From the NCBI RefSeq assembly GCF_002998435.1, contig NZ_CP027231.1:971001-1035000 (forward strand): a stretch of DNA of 64,000 bases, in the 5' to 3' direction. The notes under the pieces were generated by a model. It had not been told where the DNA came from. It did no database searches and saw only the letters and a program-made list of their open reading frames with translations. Origin of the DNA: Bacteroides zoogleoformans. GTDB lineage: Bacteria; Bacteroidota; Bacteroidia; Bacteroidales; Bacteroidaceae. Made by a program: the position numbers and the translations under genes. Shown here in pieces: positions 56,549 through 64,000 of this stretch (within the stretch, counting starts at the first letter, position 1; each line of letters opens with the position of its first letter).

Positions 56549-57904
56549 ATGGAAATAAAAAAATATATTGCAGAAAATGAGTCACGGATGCTTGAAGAGT
56601 TATTCAGCCTCATCCGTATTCCAAGTATAAGTGCCAAACCTGAGCATCATGACGACATGTTGGCGTGCGCCGAACGTTGGGAACAGTTGTTGCTACAAGC
56701 CGGAGCAGACGAAGCATTGGTGATGCCCTCGAAAGGCAACCCCATCGTCTTCGGACAAAAGATAATAGCCCCAAACGCCAAAACCGTATTGGTATATGCC
56801 CACTACGACGTGATGCCGGCAGAACCGATGGAGCTTTGGAAAAGCCGGCCTTTTGAACCCGAAGTACGGGATGGGCATATCTGGGCGCGCGGTGCCGATG
56901 ATGACAAAGGACAATCGTTCATTCAGGTAAAGGCATTTGAATATCTCGTTAAGAACGACTTGTTGCGGACCAATGTAAAATTCATTTTCGAGGGTGAGGA
57001 AGAAATCGGTTCGCCAAGTCTGGAAAGCTTCTGTCAGGAGCATAAAGATTTATTGAAAGCAGACGTCATATTGGTATCGGATACCAGCATGCTCGGGGCC
57101 GATCTGCCTTCATTGACCACCGGACTGCGTGGGTTGGCTTATTGGGAAATAGAGGTTACGGGGCCTAACCGCGACCTTCACTCGGGACACTTCGGAGGTG
57201 CCGTGGCCAACCCCATCAATGTATTATGCCAATTAATCGGCAAAGTGACGGGTGCGGACGGACGAATCACCGTGCCCGGATTCTATGACGATGTGGAAGA
57301 GGTTCCAAAAGCAGAACGAGAAATGATAGCCCACATCCCCTTCGATGAAGATAAGTATAAGAAAGCCATCGGCGTACAAGCACTCTTCGGCGAGAAAGGA
57401 TATAGCACACTGGAACGCAACAGCTGCCGCCCGTCATTCGACGTATGCGGCATATGGGGAGGCTATACCGGCGAAGGTTCCAAAACCGTACTTCCATCCA
57501 AGGCTTACGCCAAAGTGTCGTGCCGACTGGTTCCTCACCAAGACCATCACCAGATTTCCAAACTGTTTACCGACTATATCTTGAGCATCGCCCCCGACAC
57601 TGTGCAGATAAAGGTCACTCCTATGCATGGAGGACAAGGCTATGTATGCCCCATCTCACTGCCGGCCTACCAGGCTGCCGAAAAAGGATTTGAAAAAGCA
57701 TTCGGCAAGAAGCCGCTGACCGTACGCCGTGGCGGAAGCATCCCTATCATATCTACGTTCGAGCAGGTATTGGGGCTGAAAACGGTATTGATGGGTTTCG
57801 GACTTGAGTCCAATGCCATTCACTCACCCAACGAAAACATGTCACTCGATATTTTCCGCAAAGGGATTGAAGCCGTAACGGAATTTTATCAACACTACAA
57901 ATAA
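56549..57904 (+). CDS. M20-family dipeptidase
   Basis: A 451-residue zinc peptidase of the M20 (carnosinase/PepV-like) family. Visible motifs: VLVYAHYDVMPAEP with the first metal His and catalytic Asp, WARGADDDKGQ with the bridging Asp, FIFEGEEEIGSPSLE with the catalytic Glu and a metal Glu, and VSDTSM. The dimerisation/lid domain spans about 205-330 and the last metal His is in SNAIHSPNE near the C-terminus. It is cytoplasmic, with no signal peptide. It probably hydrolyses dipeptides; the exact preference is unknown. Confidence 0.93.
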   Translation: MEIKKYIAENESRMLEELFSLIRIPSISAKPEHHDDMLACAERWEQLLLQAGADEALVMPSKGNPIVFGQKIIAPNAKTVLVYAHYDVMPAEPMELWKSRPFEPEVRDGHIWARGADDDKGQSFIQVKAFEYLVKNDLLRTNVKFIFEGEEEIGSPSLESFCQEHKDLLKADVILVSDTSMLGADLPSLTTGLRGLAYWEIEVTGPNRDLHSGHFGGAVANPINVLCQLIGKVTGADGRITVPGFYDDVEEVPKAEREMIAHIPFDEDKYKKAIGVQALFGEKGYSTLERNSCRPSFDVCGIWGGYTGEGSKTVLPSKAYAKVSCRLVPHQDHHQISKLFTDYILSIAPDTVQIKVTPMHGGQGYVCPISLPAYQAAEKGFEKAFGKKPLTVRRGGSIPIISTFEQVLGLKTVLMGFGLESNAIHSPNENMSLDIFRKGIEAVTEFYQHYK

Positions 57905-57912
57905 TCGTCCCT

Positions 57913-57940
57913 GAGCCTGTTCCCTTTTGCGGACAGGCTC
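57913..57940 (+). terminator. Hairpin after the dipeptidase gene
   Basis: GAGCCTGT (57913-57920) pairs with ACAGGCTC (57933-57940), with a possible inner TCC/GGA extension. No T-run follows and anmK starts 18 bases later, so it may be leaky or an RNA-stability element. Confidence 0.4.
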
Positions 57941-57958
57941 TCAAACATATCCATCAAC

Positions 57959-59041
57959 ATGAAAGATTTTCAAATCCAAGCCATCGGACTCATGTCCGGC
58001 ACTTCCCTTGATGGACTGGACGTTTGCTGTTGCACTTTCCTGAGACAGTCGGGCAAATGGAGCTTCCACATAGATTGTGCAAAAGGCTACAGCTATCCGG
58101 AAGAAATAAAACAGAGACTTGGCACCGGCGCACAACGGATGAGTGCTTTGGACTTTATCGCTTTTCATAGTTCCTATGGCAAGTTTCTCGGCGAACGGGT
58201 AAACGACTTTATGCGGGAATTCAACGTACGACCGGACATTATAGCCTCTCATGGACATACCATCTTCCACGAACCGCAAAAGAGAATCATGTATCAAATA
58301 GGAGACGGTGCCGCCATAGCGGCCGAAACCCGGATTCCTACCATATCGGATTTCCGTCGGTTGGACATCATGTTGGGCGGTCAAGGTGCTCCGCTTGTAC
58401 CAATAGGAGACCGCCTGCTCTTTGCCGAATATGATTATTGCCTGAACATAGGCGGATTCTCCAACATTTCGTTCGAACAGGAGGGAAAGCGCATCGCCTT
58501 CGATATCAGTCCGGTTAATTATGTCATTAACCATTATTGCCGGCAAATAGGACTGGAATTTGATCGTGACGGAGGCATCGCCCGCCAAGGCACTGTCTGT
58601 CAAAATCTTTTAGATGAATTGAACGACATGGATTTCTATCGTCAATCAGGTCCTAAATCATTGGGTCGCGAGTGGGTAGAAACGCTTGTTTATCCGATGC
58701 TGGAACGTTATGAGTTGAGCATGGAGGACAGATTGTGTACGTTTTATGAGCATGCCGCCCATCAAGTGGAACGTGCTATCACAGTGCATCCGCTTTCAGG
58801 AGGCAGCGGTAAGTTGCTGATTACTGGCGGAGGCGCTTTCAACAAGTTCCTGATAGAACGGATCGGTACGCTCTGCCCGTGCAAGATCGTCATTCCCGAC
58901 CGACAAATCATTGAATATAAAGAAGCTTTGATATTTGCTTTCCTCGGTGCGCTCTACATGACCGATGAACCCGGCTGCCTCGCTTCCGTAACAGGAGCTT
59001 CGACAGATAATATAGGAGGGATGTTGTTCAAGATTCAATAA
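57959..59041 (+). CDS. anmK: Anhydro-N-acetylmuramic acid kinase
   Basis: A 360-residue sugar kinase that opens and phosphorylates 1,6-anhydroMurNAc released in cell-wall recycling, giving MurNAc-6-phosphate. The start GLMSGTSLDGLDVCCC carries the ATP phosphate-binding loop. HGHTIFHEP and DFRRLDIMLGGQGAPLVPIGD hold the substrate-site and catalytic Asp, and LLITGGGAFNKFLIERI the C-terminal nucleotide site. The length suits the shorter Bacteroidetes AnmK. An IS110 element begins about 3 bases after its stop codon. Confidence 0.95.
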   Translation: MKDFQIQAIGLMSGTSLDGLDVCCCTFLRQSGKWSFHIDCAKGYSYPEEIKQRLGTGAQRMSALDFIAFHSSYGKFLGERVNDFMREFNVRPDIIASHGHTIFHEPQKRIMYQIGDGAAIAAETRIPTISDFRRLDIMLGGQGAPLVPIGDRLLFAEYDYCLNIGGFSNISFEQEGKRIAFDISPVNYVINHYCRQIGLEFDRDGGIARQGTVCQNLLDELNDMDFYRQSGPKSLGREWVETLVYPMLERYELSMEDRLCTFYEHAAHQVERAITVHPLSGGSGKLLITGGGAFNKFLIERIGTLCPCKIVIPDRQIIEYKEALIFAFLGALYMTDEPGCLASVTGASTDNIGGMLFKIQ

Positions 59042-59114
59042 ATAAGTTCCTATGTTTAAAATCGGAAGTGACGGATAACAGAAGATAGCCCTAAAAAAGC
59101 TATACCATTATAGT

Positions 59115-59122
59115 TAACTTTG
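59115..59122 (+). promoter_or_regulatory. Candidate -7 box of the IS110 transposase
   Basis: TAACTTTG at 59115-59122 matches TAnnTTTG about 40 bases before the transposase ATG and is repeated in copy 2 (63719-63726). No good -33 partner is seen. Confidence 0.4.
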
Positions 59123-59162
59123 TAAGTGAAAAAAACAATATTAACTCATAACGATATAGCTT

Positions 59163-60248
59163 ATGAAACGTGTACAAAGTAACACATTAGATTTTAGTGG
59201 ACAAAATATTTACGTAGGAATTGATGTCCACCTGAAGAGTTGGTCGGTAGCAATCTTATCGAAACATTCAGTACTGAGAAGATTCAGACAAGATCCGGAG
59301 CCGGAAGCGTTGCATAAATATTTGGTAAGCAATTATCCGGGTGCCAATTACTTCTCAGTTTATGAAGCCGGTTTCTGTGGCTTCTGGATACACGAGAAGT
59401 TGACGGATTTAGGTATCAACAATATAGTGGTCAATCCTGCGGATGTTCCGACGATGAGCAAGGAGAAATTACGTAAGACCGATGCGGTGGATTGCAACAA
59501 GCTCGCCCGTGAGTTACGTTCAGGTTCGTTAGAAGGGATATATGTTCCGGGAACTGACATCCTGGAAATGCGCTCTTTGATAAGGCTGAGAAACCTGATA
59601 GTAAAAGACAGCACACGTGCCAAGAACCGTATCAAATCATTGCTTCGTTTCCATGGAGTGGAAATACCGGAAGAATTTACCCGGAGTTCAATCGGGTGCT
59701 GGTCGAAGCGTTTTCTGAATTGGCTGCACTGCCTTGAACTCTCAACGGAGTATGGAAAGAAAACACTGGAGCTTCACCTTGAGCAGTTCATCCGCTTGAG
59801 GAAGATGCTGCTGCAGGAAACACGTGCCATCCGTGAAATATCCCGGAAAGCACCATTCGACAAACCGATACGCCTGCTGACATCCGTTCCGGGTATAGGT
59901 GTTACAACCGCCGCTACCCTGATGGTCGAGATTGACGATATTGTCCGTTTCAGCAATGCGGACCATTTAGCCTCTTTCATTGGATTGGTTCCCATGTGTC
60001 ATTCCAGTGGTGATAATGATAATGTGGGTGACATTACACCCCGTCGGCATTTCATGCTCCGGTGTCTGTTGGTGGAAGCCGCATGGGTTGCCATCCGGAA
60101 AGACCCGGCCATGACAATGGCTTATACGGAATACCGGAAACGGATGAATCCGCAAAAGGCTATTGTGAAAATTGCCAGACGGTTAGTGAACAGAGTCTAT
60201 TCTGTACTTAAACATGAAAAGGAATATGTGCCATGTGTTATCAAATGA
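59163..60248 (+). CDS. IS110-family DEDD transposase
   Basis: A 361-residue recombinase with the two-part IS110 layout. The N-terminal RuvC-like domain (about 1-160) has IYVGIDVHLKSWSVAI (first Asp), SVYEAGFCGFW (Glu) and LRKTDAVDCNKLARELR (Asp pair). The C-terminal Transposase_20 domain (about 240-330) has IRLLTSVPGIGVTTAATLM and LASFIGLVPMCHSSGDND, with the predicted catalytic Ser in HSSG. Recent work on IS110 elements shows such recombinases are guided by an element-encoded RNA. The left non-coding part here is only about 119 bases while the right side has a long structured region. Confidence 0.94.
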   Translation: MKRVQSNTLDFSGQNIYVGIDVHLKSWSVAILSKHSVLRRFRQDPEPEALHKYLVSNYPGANYFSVYEAGFCGFWIHEKLTDLGINNIVVNPADVPTMSKEKLRKTDAVDCNKLARELRSGSLEGIYVPGTDILEMRSLIRLRNLIVKDSTRAKNRIKSLLRFHGVEIPEEFTRSSIGCWSKRFLNWLHCLELSTEYGKKTLELHLEQFIRLRKMLLQETRAIREISRKAPFDKPIRLLTSVPGIGVTTAATLMVEIDDIVRFSNADHLASFIGLVPMCHSSGDNDNVGDITPRRHFMLRCLLVEAAWVAIRKDPAMTMAYTEYRKRMNPQKAIVKIARRLVNRVYSVLKHEKEYVPCVIK

Positions 60249-60253
60249 TATAG

Positions 60254-60424
60254 AATCCTATAAGGTAAAACAACTTTCTTTTGAGAGAAATACTACATAT
60301 CTTTTGCGGCTTTGAAGTCCGCTCAAAAAAGTCTGTAACTCTCATTACATGGTTTGACTGATAAAGGAACTTGCGGCTCACTTCGTTGATGTCCGCTGTG
60401 GAAAGTTTGTTTTACCATAGGATT
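60254..60424 (+). ncRNA. Candidate IS110 guide (bridge/seek) RNA region
   Basis: Right after the transposase stop, AATCCTATAAGGTAAAACAA begins an arm (60254-60278) that pairs with 60401-60424, with only two small bulges. Inside are two similar hairpins, GCGG...CCGC at 60306-60322 and again at 60373-60396, both within TTGCGGCT...GTCCGCT; the first is further enclosed by GAGAG/CTCTC (60283-60287 and 60339-60343). A two-lobed RNA of this kind is what an IS110-family guide RNA with separate target and donor loops would look like. Assignment is inference; loop-to-DNA matches were not verified. Confidence 0.5.
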
Positions 60425-60467
60425 TTGGCTCAGGTTTTCTTAGCCATATCAGACAGTATCAGTAATA

Positions 60468-60577
60468 CAAAAAGAGAGGCGTGTAACCGCCTCCACAAGT
60501 AGCATTACTGCGTGCCGTCAGGATGCTTATCGCTGGTAGGTTGCTCCTCAGCAGAGCCTACTTCCTCTTAACATCCT
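60468..60577 (-). ncRNA. Candidate minus-strand small RNA (about 110 nt)
   Basis: On the minus strand an exact -7 box TATCTTTG (60589-60582) is followed at the expected distance by a structured sequence. TCAGGATG (60579-60572) pairs with CATCCTGA (60525-60518); after a symmetric 10x10 internal loop GTAGG (60561-60557) pairs with CCTAC (60540-60536). A terminator GAGGCG/CGCCTC (60493-60476) with CTTTTTG ends it. No protein is encoded. I do not recognise the family; 6S-like or element-associated RNA are possibilities. The -33 box is not clear. Confidence 0.55.
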
Positions 60578-60654
60578 GATACAAAGATATAATACAAAAG
60601 TTAATTATTAATGAATTATCCAACTTTGTTTGGATTTTAAATGGAAAATAAAAT

Positions 60655-61209
60655 ATGGGAAAATCGAAAGAAGCGTGGGAAATAATATCCGGTGAATATC
60701 TGCATAAAGCCCCTTGGCTCACCGTGCGGAAAGACCATGTTGTGTTACCCAACGGGAATCACATCCTTTCTTATTATATTTTGGAATATCCGGATTGGGT
60801 AAACACTATTGCCATCACACGGGACAGACAGTTCGTATTTATCCGCCAATACCGTCACGGGCTGCAAAAAACGTCTTATGAGCTTTGTGCCGGAGTCTGC
60901 GAGAAAGAAGATGCCTCGCCGTTGATTTCGGCGCAGCGCGAACTGCTGGAAGAAACCGGCTATGGAAACGGGAAATGGAAAGAATATATGCAAGTTTCTC
61001 CTAATCCAAGTACACATACCAACATCACATATTGTTTTCTGGCCACAGATGTGGAAAAAATTTCCGAGCCACATCTCGAAGATACGGAAAGCCTGACGGT
61101 ACATCTGCTCTCCCTGCAAGAAGTGAAAGAAATATTGCAGCGAGGAGAAATACTACAAGCACTGATGGTTGCCCCTCTCTGGAAATACATGGTCGAAAAC
61201 GGATTATGA
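60655..61209 (+). CDS. Nudix hydrolase (ADP-ribose pyrophosphatase-like)
   Basis: A 184-residue cytoplasmic pyrophosphohydrolase. The Nudix box is GVCEKEDASPLISAQRELLE followed by ETGYG, fitting G-x5-E-x7-R-E-x2-E-E-x-G with a normal metal-binding helix. The N-terminal half (YLHKAPWLTVRKDHVVLPNG, FVFIRQYRHGL) resembles ADP-ribose/NADH pyrophosphatases of the NudF type. The start is ATG 60655; an ATG at 60641 is in another frame. It ends 7 bases from the stop of the convergent topB gene, with no terminator between. Confidence 0.9.
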   Translation: MGKSKEAWEIISGEYLHKAPWLTVRKDHVVLPNGNHILSYYILEYPDWVNTIAITRDRQFVFIRQYRHGLQKTSYELCAGVCEKEDASPLISAQRELLEETGYGNGKWKEYMQVSPNPSTHTNITYCFLATDVEKISEPHLEDTESLTVHLLSLQEVKEILQRGEILQALMVAPLWKYMVENGL

Positions 61210-61216
61210 GGGAAAA

Positions 61217-63409
61217 TTATTCGAACGGTTTGCGGAAAACACAACCACTCCTCCACTCTGAGCACCCGTAAGCCGTTCTTCCTTTTATAATGGTGCCTTT
61301 GCCGCAGAGGGGGCAAGGAGTGCCAATCAAGAGGTCCGTTGCTTGTTGAGGCGACGTTGTGATGCTTGCCGCATCTTCCTTTTCCACCCCTTTCTTCCGC
61401 GGTGCTCTCTTCTTGAGTTCTTGTTTGGAGCTATCACTTTTTCCTGTTTCCTTGACAGAGGGCTGTCCGCTTTTTACCTCCGCAGCCGGTATGGTGATAT
61501 GACGATTGCTATTATCGGAAAGCACATTCATCACCACCTCGGATACCATCTGCTTCAGTTCATTCAGAAATTGCCCGGCATTATACATACGTTTCTCTAT
61601 CTCACGGAGCTTCTTCTCCCAAATACCGGTCAGCTCTGCCGACTTCAACAGTTCTTCACGGATAATCTGTATCAATTCCACCCCCGTAGGAGTAGCTATC
61701 AGATTCTTCTTTTCCTTACGGATATAGTTCCGCTTGAACAGTGTCTCGATAATGGCTGCACGCGTAGACGGTCGGCCGATACCATTTTCTTTTAAAGCAT
61801 CGCGAAGTTCATCGTTGTCCACCAACTTTCCGGCAGTCTCCATGGCACGAAGCAGGGTGGCTTCAGTATAAGGGCGGGGCGGCTGTGTCCATTTTTCCAT
61901 CAGCTCAGGCAAGTGAGGACCGCTTTCTCCTTTCACAAAAGCAGGCAGTAACTTGTCGGCCGAGGCCTCTTTTTCCTCTTTCTCCTCTTCAACCGGAGCA
62001 TTGGGCGACTGCTGCGAAACAACAAACACCATCCTCCATCCGGGATTCAATATCTGTCGTCCGGTGGCTTTGAACAATATTCGCTCCACTTCACCCAGCA
62101 CAGTGGTGGTAGCAAACTGACAATCAGGATAAAACACGGAAATGAAGCGACGCGCAATGAGGTCGTACACCTGCTTCTCCATGTTGCTCAGTGCCTGCGG
62201 ATATTGCCCGGTAGGAATAATGGCATGGTGGTCGGTCACCTTGAAATTATCGAACACTTTCTTTGATTTAGGCAATGGTTCCTTTTCCAACGGAGCGGTA
62301 AGGCCAACGTAATCACGCAGGCCCTTCAAGATGCCGGGACATTTGGGATAGATGTCTTCGCTAAGGAAAGTTGTATCCACACGTGGATAGGTAACCACTT
62401 TTTTCTCATACAGAGATTGTATGGTTTTCAATGTATCATCGGCAGAGAAAGCAAACTTCTTATTGCACTCCACCTGAAGAGAGGTAAGATCGAAAAGTCG
62501 GGGGGGGGCCTCCTTGCCATTCTTCTTAACTACCGAAGTAATGGTGAATGGGGCGTGTTTTATCTGCTCCAGTAGAGCAACACCGCAATCATAGTCCGTA
62601 ATGGGGTCTATACCGAGGTTATCATCGGTTGGCTTGTTCAAGGCCGAAGTCGCGTTGTTTTTCCGTCCTTCTCCTTGTTTCTCGGCTTCCAAAACAAGTT
62701 CTTCCTCACTCTTACGGATAAGAGCGGTGAACGCAGTTTCACGATAAATGGTGCTCAGTACCCAATATTGTTTGGGCACAAAATTCCGAATCTCCAACTG
62801 ACGGTTCACTATCAACGCCAAAGTCGGTGTCTGCACACGCCCGATAGAAAGCACCTGTCTGTTTTGTCCATACTTCATTGTATAAAGACGGGTGGCGTTC
62901 ATACCAAGCAGCCAATCACCGATGGCACGAGCCAACCCAGCCTCATACAAAGGCTGGAAATCCGAAGCGTCACGCAGTTTGGCAAACCCTTCGCGAATGG
63001 CCTCTTCCGTCAACGAGGAAATCCACAGACGTTTTACCAGACAATGCGCACCGGCTTTTTGCAGCACCCAGCGCTGTATCAATTCCCCTTCCTGCCCGGC
63101 ATCACCGCAGTTTATAATCATATCGGCATGCTGCATGAGGTTTTCTATGACATGAAACTGGCGTTCGTAAGTGGGGTTGCTGATAAGTTTAATTCCGAAA
63201 CGGGGCGGTATCATGGGCAGACTTCCCAAGCTCCACGATTTCCAGTTGGGTGTATATTCGTGCGGTTCTTTCAGCGTACAAAGATGGCCAAAGGTCCAAG
63301 TCACCTGATACCCGTTCCCCTCTATATATCCGTCTTTCTTATCTTTCGCTCCCAAAACATCGGCTATGTCACGTGCCACAGAAGGCTTTTCGGCAATACA
63401 AACTATCAT
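61217..63409 (-). CDS. topB: DNA topoisomerase III (type IA)
   Basis: A 730-residue topoisomerase. TOPRIM domain at about 1-140 with CIAEKPSVARDIADVLGA (catalytic Glu) and NCGDAGQEGELIQRWV (acidic D-x-D-x-E-type site); active-site Tyr341 in KVVTYPRVDTTFLS; decatenation-type central domain; HHAIIPTG; and GIGRPSTRAAIIETL. A C-terminal basic linker (about 660-695) leads to a zinc-ribbon CPLCGKGTIIKGRTAYGC with a fourth Cys. This chromosomal-length form relaxes and decatenates DNA. A C8 run in frame (62501-62508 as G on the plus strand) codes APPR. Confidence 0.96.
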   Translation of the reverse strand: MIVCIAEKPSVARDIADVLGAKDKKDGYIEGNGYQVTWTFGHLCTLKEPHEYTPNWKSWSLGSLPMIPPRFGIKLISNPTYERQFHVIENLMQHADMIINCGDAGQEGELIQRWVLQKAGAHCLVKRLWISSLTEEAIREGFAKLRDASDFQPLYEAGLARAIGDWLLGMNATRLYTMKYGQNRQVLSIGRVQTPTLALIVNRQLEIRNFVPKQYWVLSTIYRETAFTALIRKSEEELVLEAEKQGEGRKNNATSALNKPTDDNLGIDPITDYDCGVALLEQIKHAPFTITSVVKKNGKEAPPRLFDLTSLQVECNKKFAFSADDTLKTIQSLYEKKVVTYPRVDTTFLSEDIYPKCPGILKGLRDYVGLTAPLEKEPLPKSKKVFDNFKVTDHHAIIPTGQYPQALSNMEKQVYDLIARRFISVFYPDCQFATTTVLGEVERILFKATGRQILNPGWRMVFVVSQQSPNAPVEEEKEEKEASADKLLPAFVKGESGPHLPELMEKWTQPPRPYTEATLLRAMETAGKLVDNDELRDALKENGIGRPSTRAAIIETLFKRNYIRKEKKNLIATPTGVELIQIIREELLKSAELTGIWEKKLREIEKRMYNAGQFLNELKQMVSEVVMNVLSDNSNRHITIPAAEVKSGQPSVKETGKSDSSKQELKKRAPRKKGVEKEDAASITTSPQQATDLLIGTPCPLCGKGTIIKGRTAYGCSEWRSGCVFRKPFE

Positions 63410-63647
63410 TTGTCACTCTTAATTATTCATGGAGCAAAGGTACAAAAAAGGAAGGAAGGATAAAAAAATAAGTGATTATCCATACCGATAAAGTAATATT
63501 GAGACAAAAATGAGAGACTGCTACACAATATTAATAGCCGAAAGCACATTTTATAGCATAAAAAAAAGATTGATGACAGCTGTATTCTATAAAAAGAAGT
63601 AATTTAGTTGCGCTGAAAATTATCTGTTAAAACCATAACCATAAAAA
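63410..63647. other. Intergenic region between topB and the second IS110 copy
   Basis: Apart from the topB promoter at 63435-63464 I see no gene or strong structure; the region is AT-rich with several A-runs. Confidence 0.5.
63435..63464 (-). promoter_or_regulatory. Promoter of topB
   Basis: On the minus strand TACCTTTG (63442-63435) is an exact -7 box, with a near-match TTTA (63464-63461) at 18-base spacing. It lies about 25 bases before the ATG at 63409. Confidence 0.6.
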
Positions 63648-64000
63648 AAGTTCCTATGTTTAAAATCGGAAGTGACGGATAACAGAAGATAGCCCTAAAA
63701 AAGCTATACCATTATAGTTAACTTTGTAAGTGAAAAAAACAATATTAACTCATAACGATATAGCTTATGAAACGTGTACAAAGTAACACATTAGATTTTA
63801 GTGGACAAAATATTTACGTAGGAATTGATGTCCACCTGAAGAGTTGGTCGGTAGCAATCTTATCGAAACATTCAGTACTGAGAAGATTCAGACAAGATCC
63901 GGAGCCGGAAGCGTTGCATAAATATTTGGTAAGCAATTATCCGGGTGCCAATTACTTCTCAGTTTATGAAGCCGGTTTCTGTGGCTTCTGGATACACGAG
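63648..64000 (+). mobile_element. IS110-family insertion sequence, copy 2 (cut by window end)
   Basis: From 63648 to 64000 the sequence is the same, as far as I can read it, as 59044-59396 of copy 1, in the same orientation at an offset of 4604 bases. The flanking base just upstream differs, which fixes the left boundary to within about 3 bases. Confidence 0.9.
63767..64000 (+). CDS. IS110-family transposase, 3'-truncated by window edge
   Basis: The first 78 codons of a second transposase copy, starting at ATG 63767 (MKRVQSNTLDFSGQNIYVGI) and still open at the window end. It contains the first RuvC-like Asp (VGIDVHLKSW) and the Glu segment SVYEAGFCGFW. No difference from the copy at 59163 was found over this stretch, so the two copies are recent duplicates. 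Whether it is complete beyond the window is unknown. Confidence 0.92.
   Translation, partial: MKRVQSNTLDFSGQNIYVGIDVHLKSWSVAILSKHSVLRRFRQDPEPEALHKYLVSNYPGANYFSVYEAGFCGFWIHE

Larger units (their letters stand above)
59044..60424 (+). mobile_element. IS110-family insertion sequence, copy 1 (right end not fixed)
   Basis: The left boundary is set by comparison with a second copy: the two sequences are the same from 59044 and 63648 onward and differ just before. The element carries one DEDD transposase and, after it, a 25-nt inverted repeat enclosing two hairpins (60254-60424). The right end must lie at or beyond 60424 and cannot be placed because copy 2 leaves the window. No target duplication or terminal inverted repeats are evident, as expected for this family. 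Confidence 0.85.

Noticed and set aside
60518..60579. Signal recognition particle RNA
   Set aside because: The hairpin lacks the conserved apical GGAA loop and the GGAAGCAGCC-type stem sequence expected in bacterial SRP RNA.
59044..63647. Composite transposon made of the two IS110 copies
   Set aside because: IS110 elements insert by RNA-guided recombination without terminal inverted repeats and are not known to mobilise flanked DNA as a unit; the genes between look like resident chromosomal genes.

Overview
The window looks like chromosomal DNA of a gut Bacteroides or close Bacteroidales relative. The reasons are two SusC/SusD glycan-uptake systems, an ECF sigma/FecR anti-sigma pair, a hybrid two-component regulator, many GH92 mannosidases, a smalltalk-type micro-protein, and promoters of the Bacteroides type (TTTG ... 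TAnnTTTG) rather than E. coli sigma-70 type.

Layout. 1-2530: the end of an ImmA/IrrE metallopeptidase, then a DUF6266-like gene, an amidase and a 34-residue smalltalk micro-protein. 2675-11037 (+): an ECF sigma/FecR-controlled utilization locus with STN-containing SusC, SusD and a GH30 hydrolase. 24874-11148 (-): a probable single operon for high-mannose N-glycan breakdown (GH92, GH92, GH20, GH92, MFS permease, GH130 phosphorylase, GH92) with no SusCD of its own. 25085-25726 (+): a HAD phosphatase. 32356-26111 (-): the branched-chain amino acid operon ilvD-ilvB-ilvN-thioesterase-ilvC. In front of it are a strong promoter, a 24-codon leader peptide rich in Ile/Leu/Val and mutually exclusive hairpins, a complete ribosome-mediated attenuator readable from the sequence. 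32474-35075: an IS4-like element carrying a broken IS982-like element inside it (nested). 51352-35214 (-): a second utilization locus (HTCS regulator, GH105, SusC, SusD, discoidin-type surface lipoprotein, GH29, GH2) in which both the regulator and the GH29 gene carry frameshifts.

From 51653 on come housekeeping genes broken up by insertion sequences: slyD, a cysteine-desulfidase-like gene whose 5' leader is split from its promoter by an IS4-family element (53727-55037), aroC, an M20 dipeptidase, anmK, an IS110-family element, a candidate small RNA, a Nudix hydrolase and topB. A second, identical copy of the IS110 element begins at about 63648 and runs off the window.

The most noteworthy signals beyond gene annotation are the ilv leader/attenuator, the two-lobed structured RNA-like region downstream of the IS110 transposase (a candidate bridge/seek RNA), the adjacent minus-strand sRNA candidate, the IS insertion inside the cysteine-desulfidase leader, and double frameshift damage in the HTCS locus. 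No tRNA, rRNA or CRISPR array was recognised.
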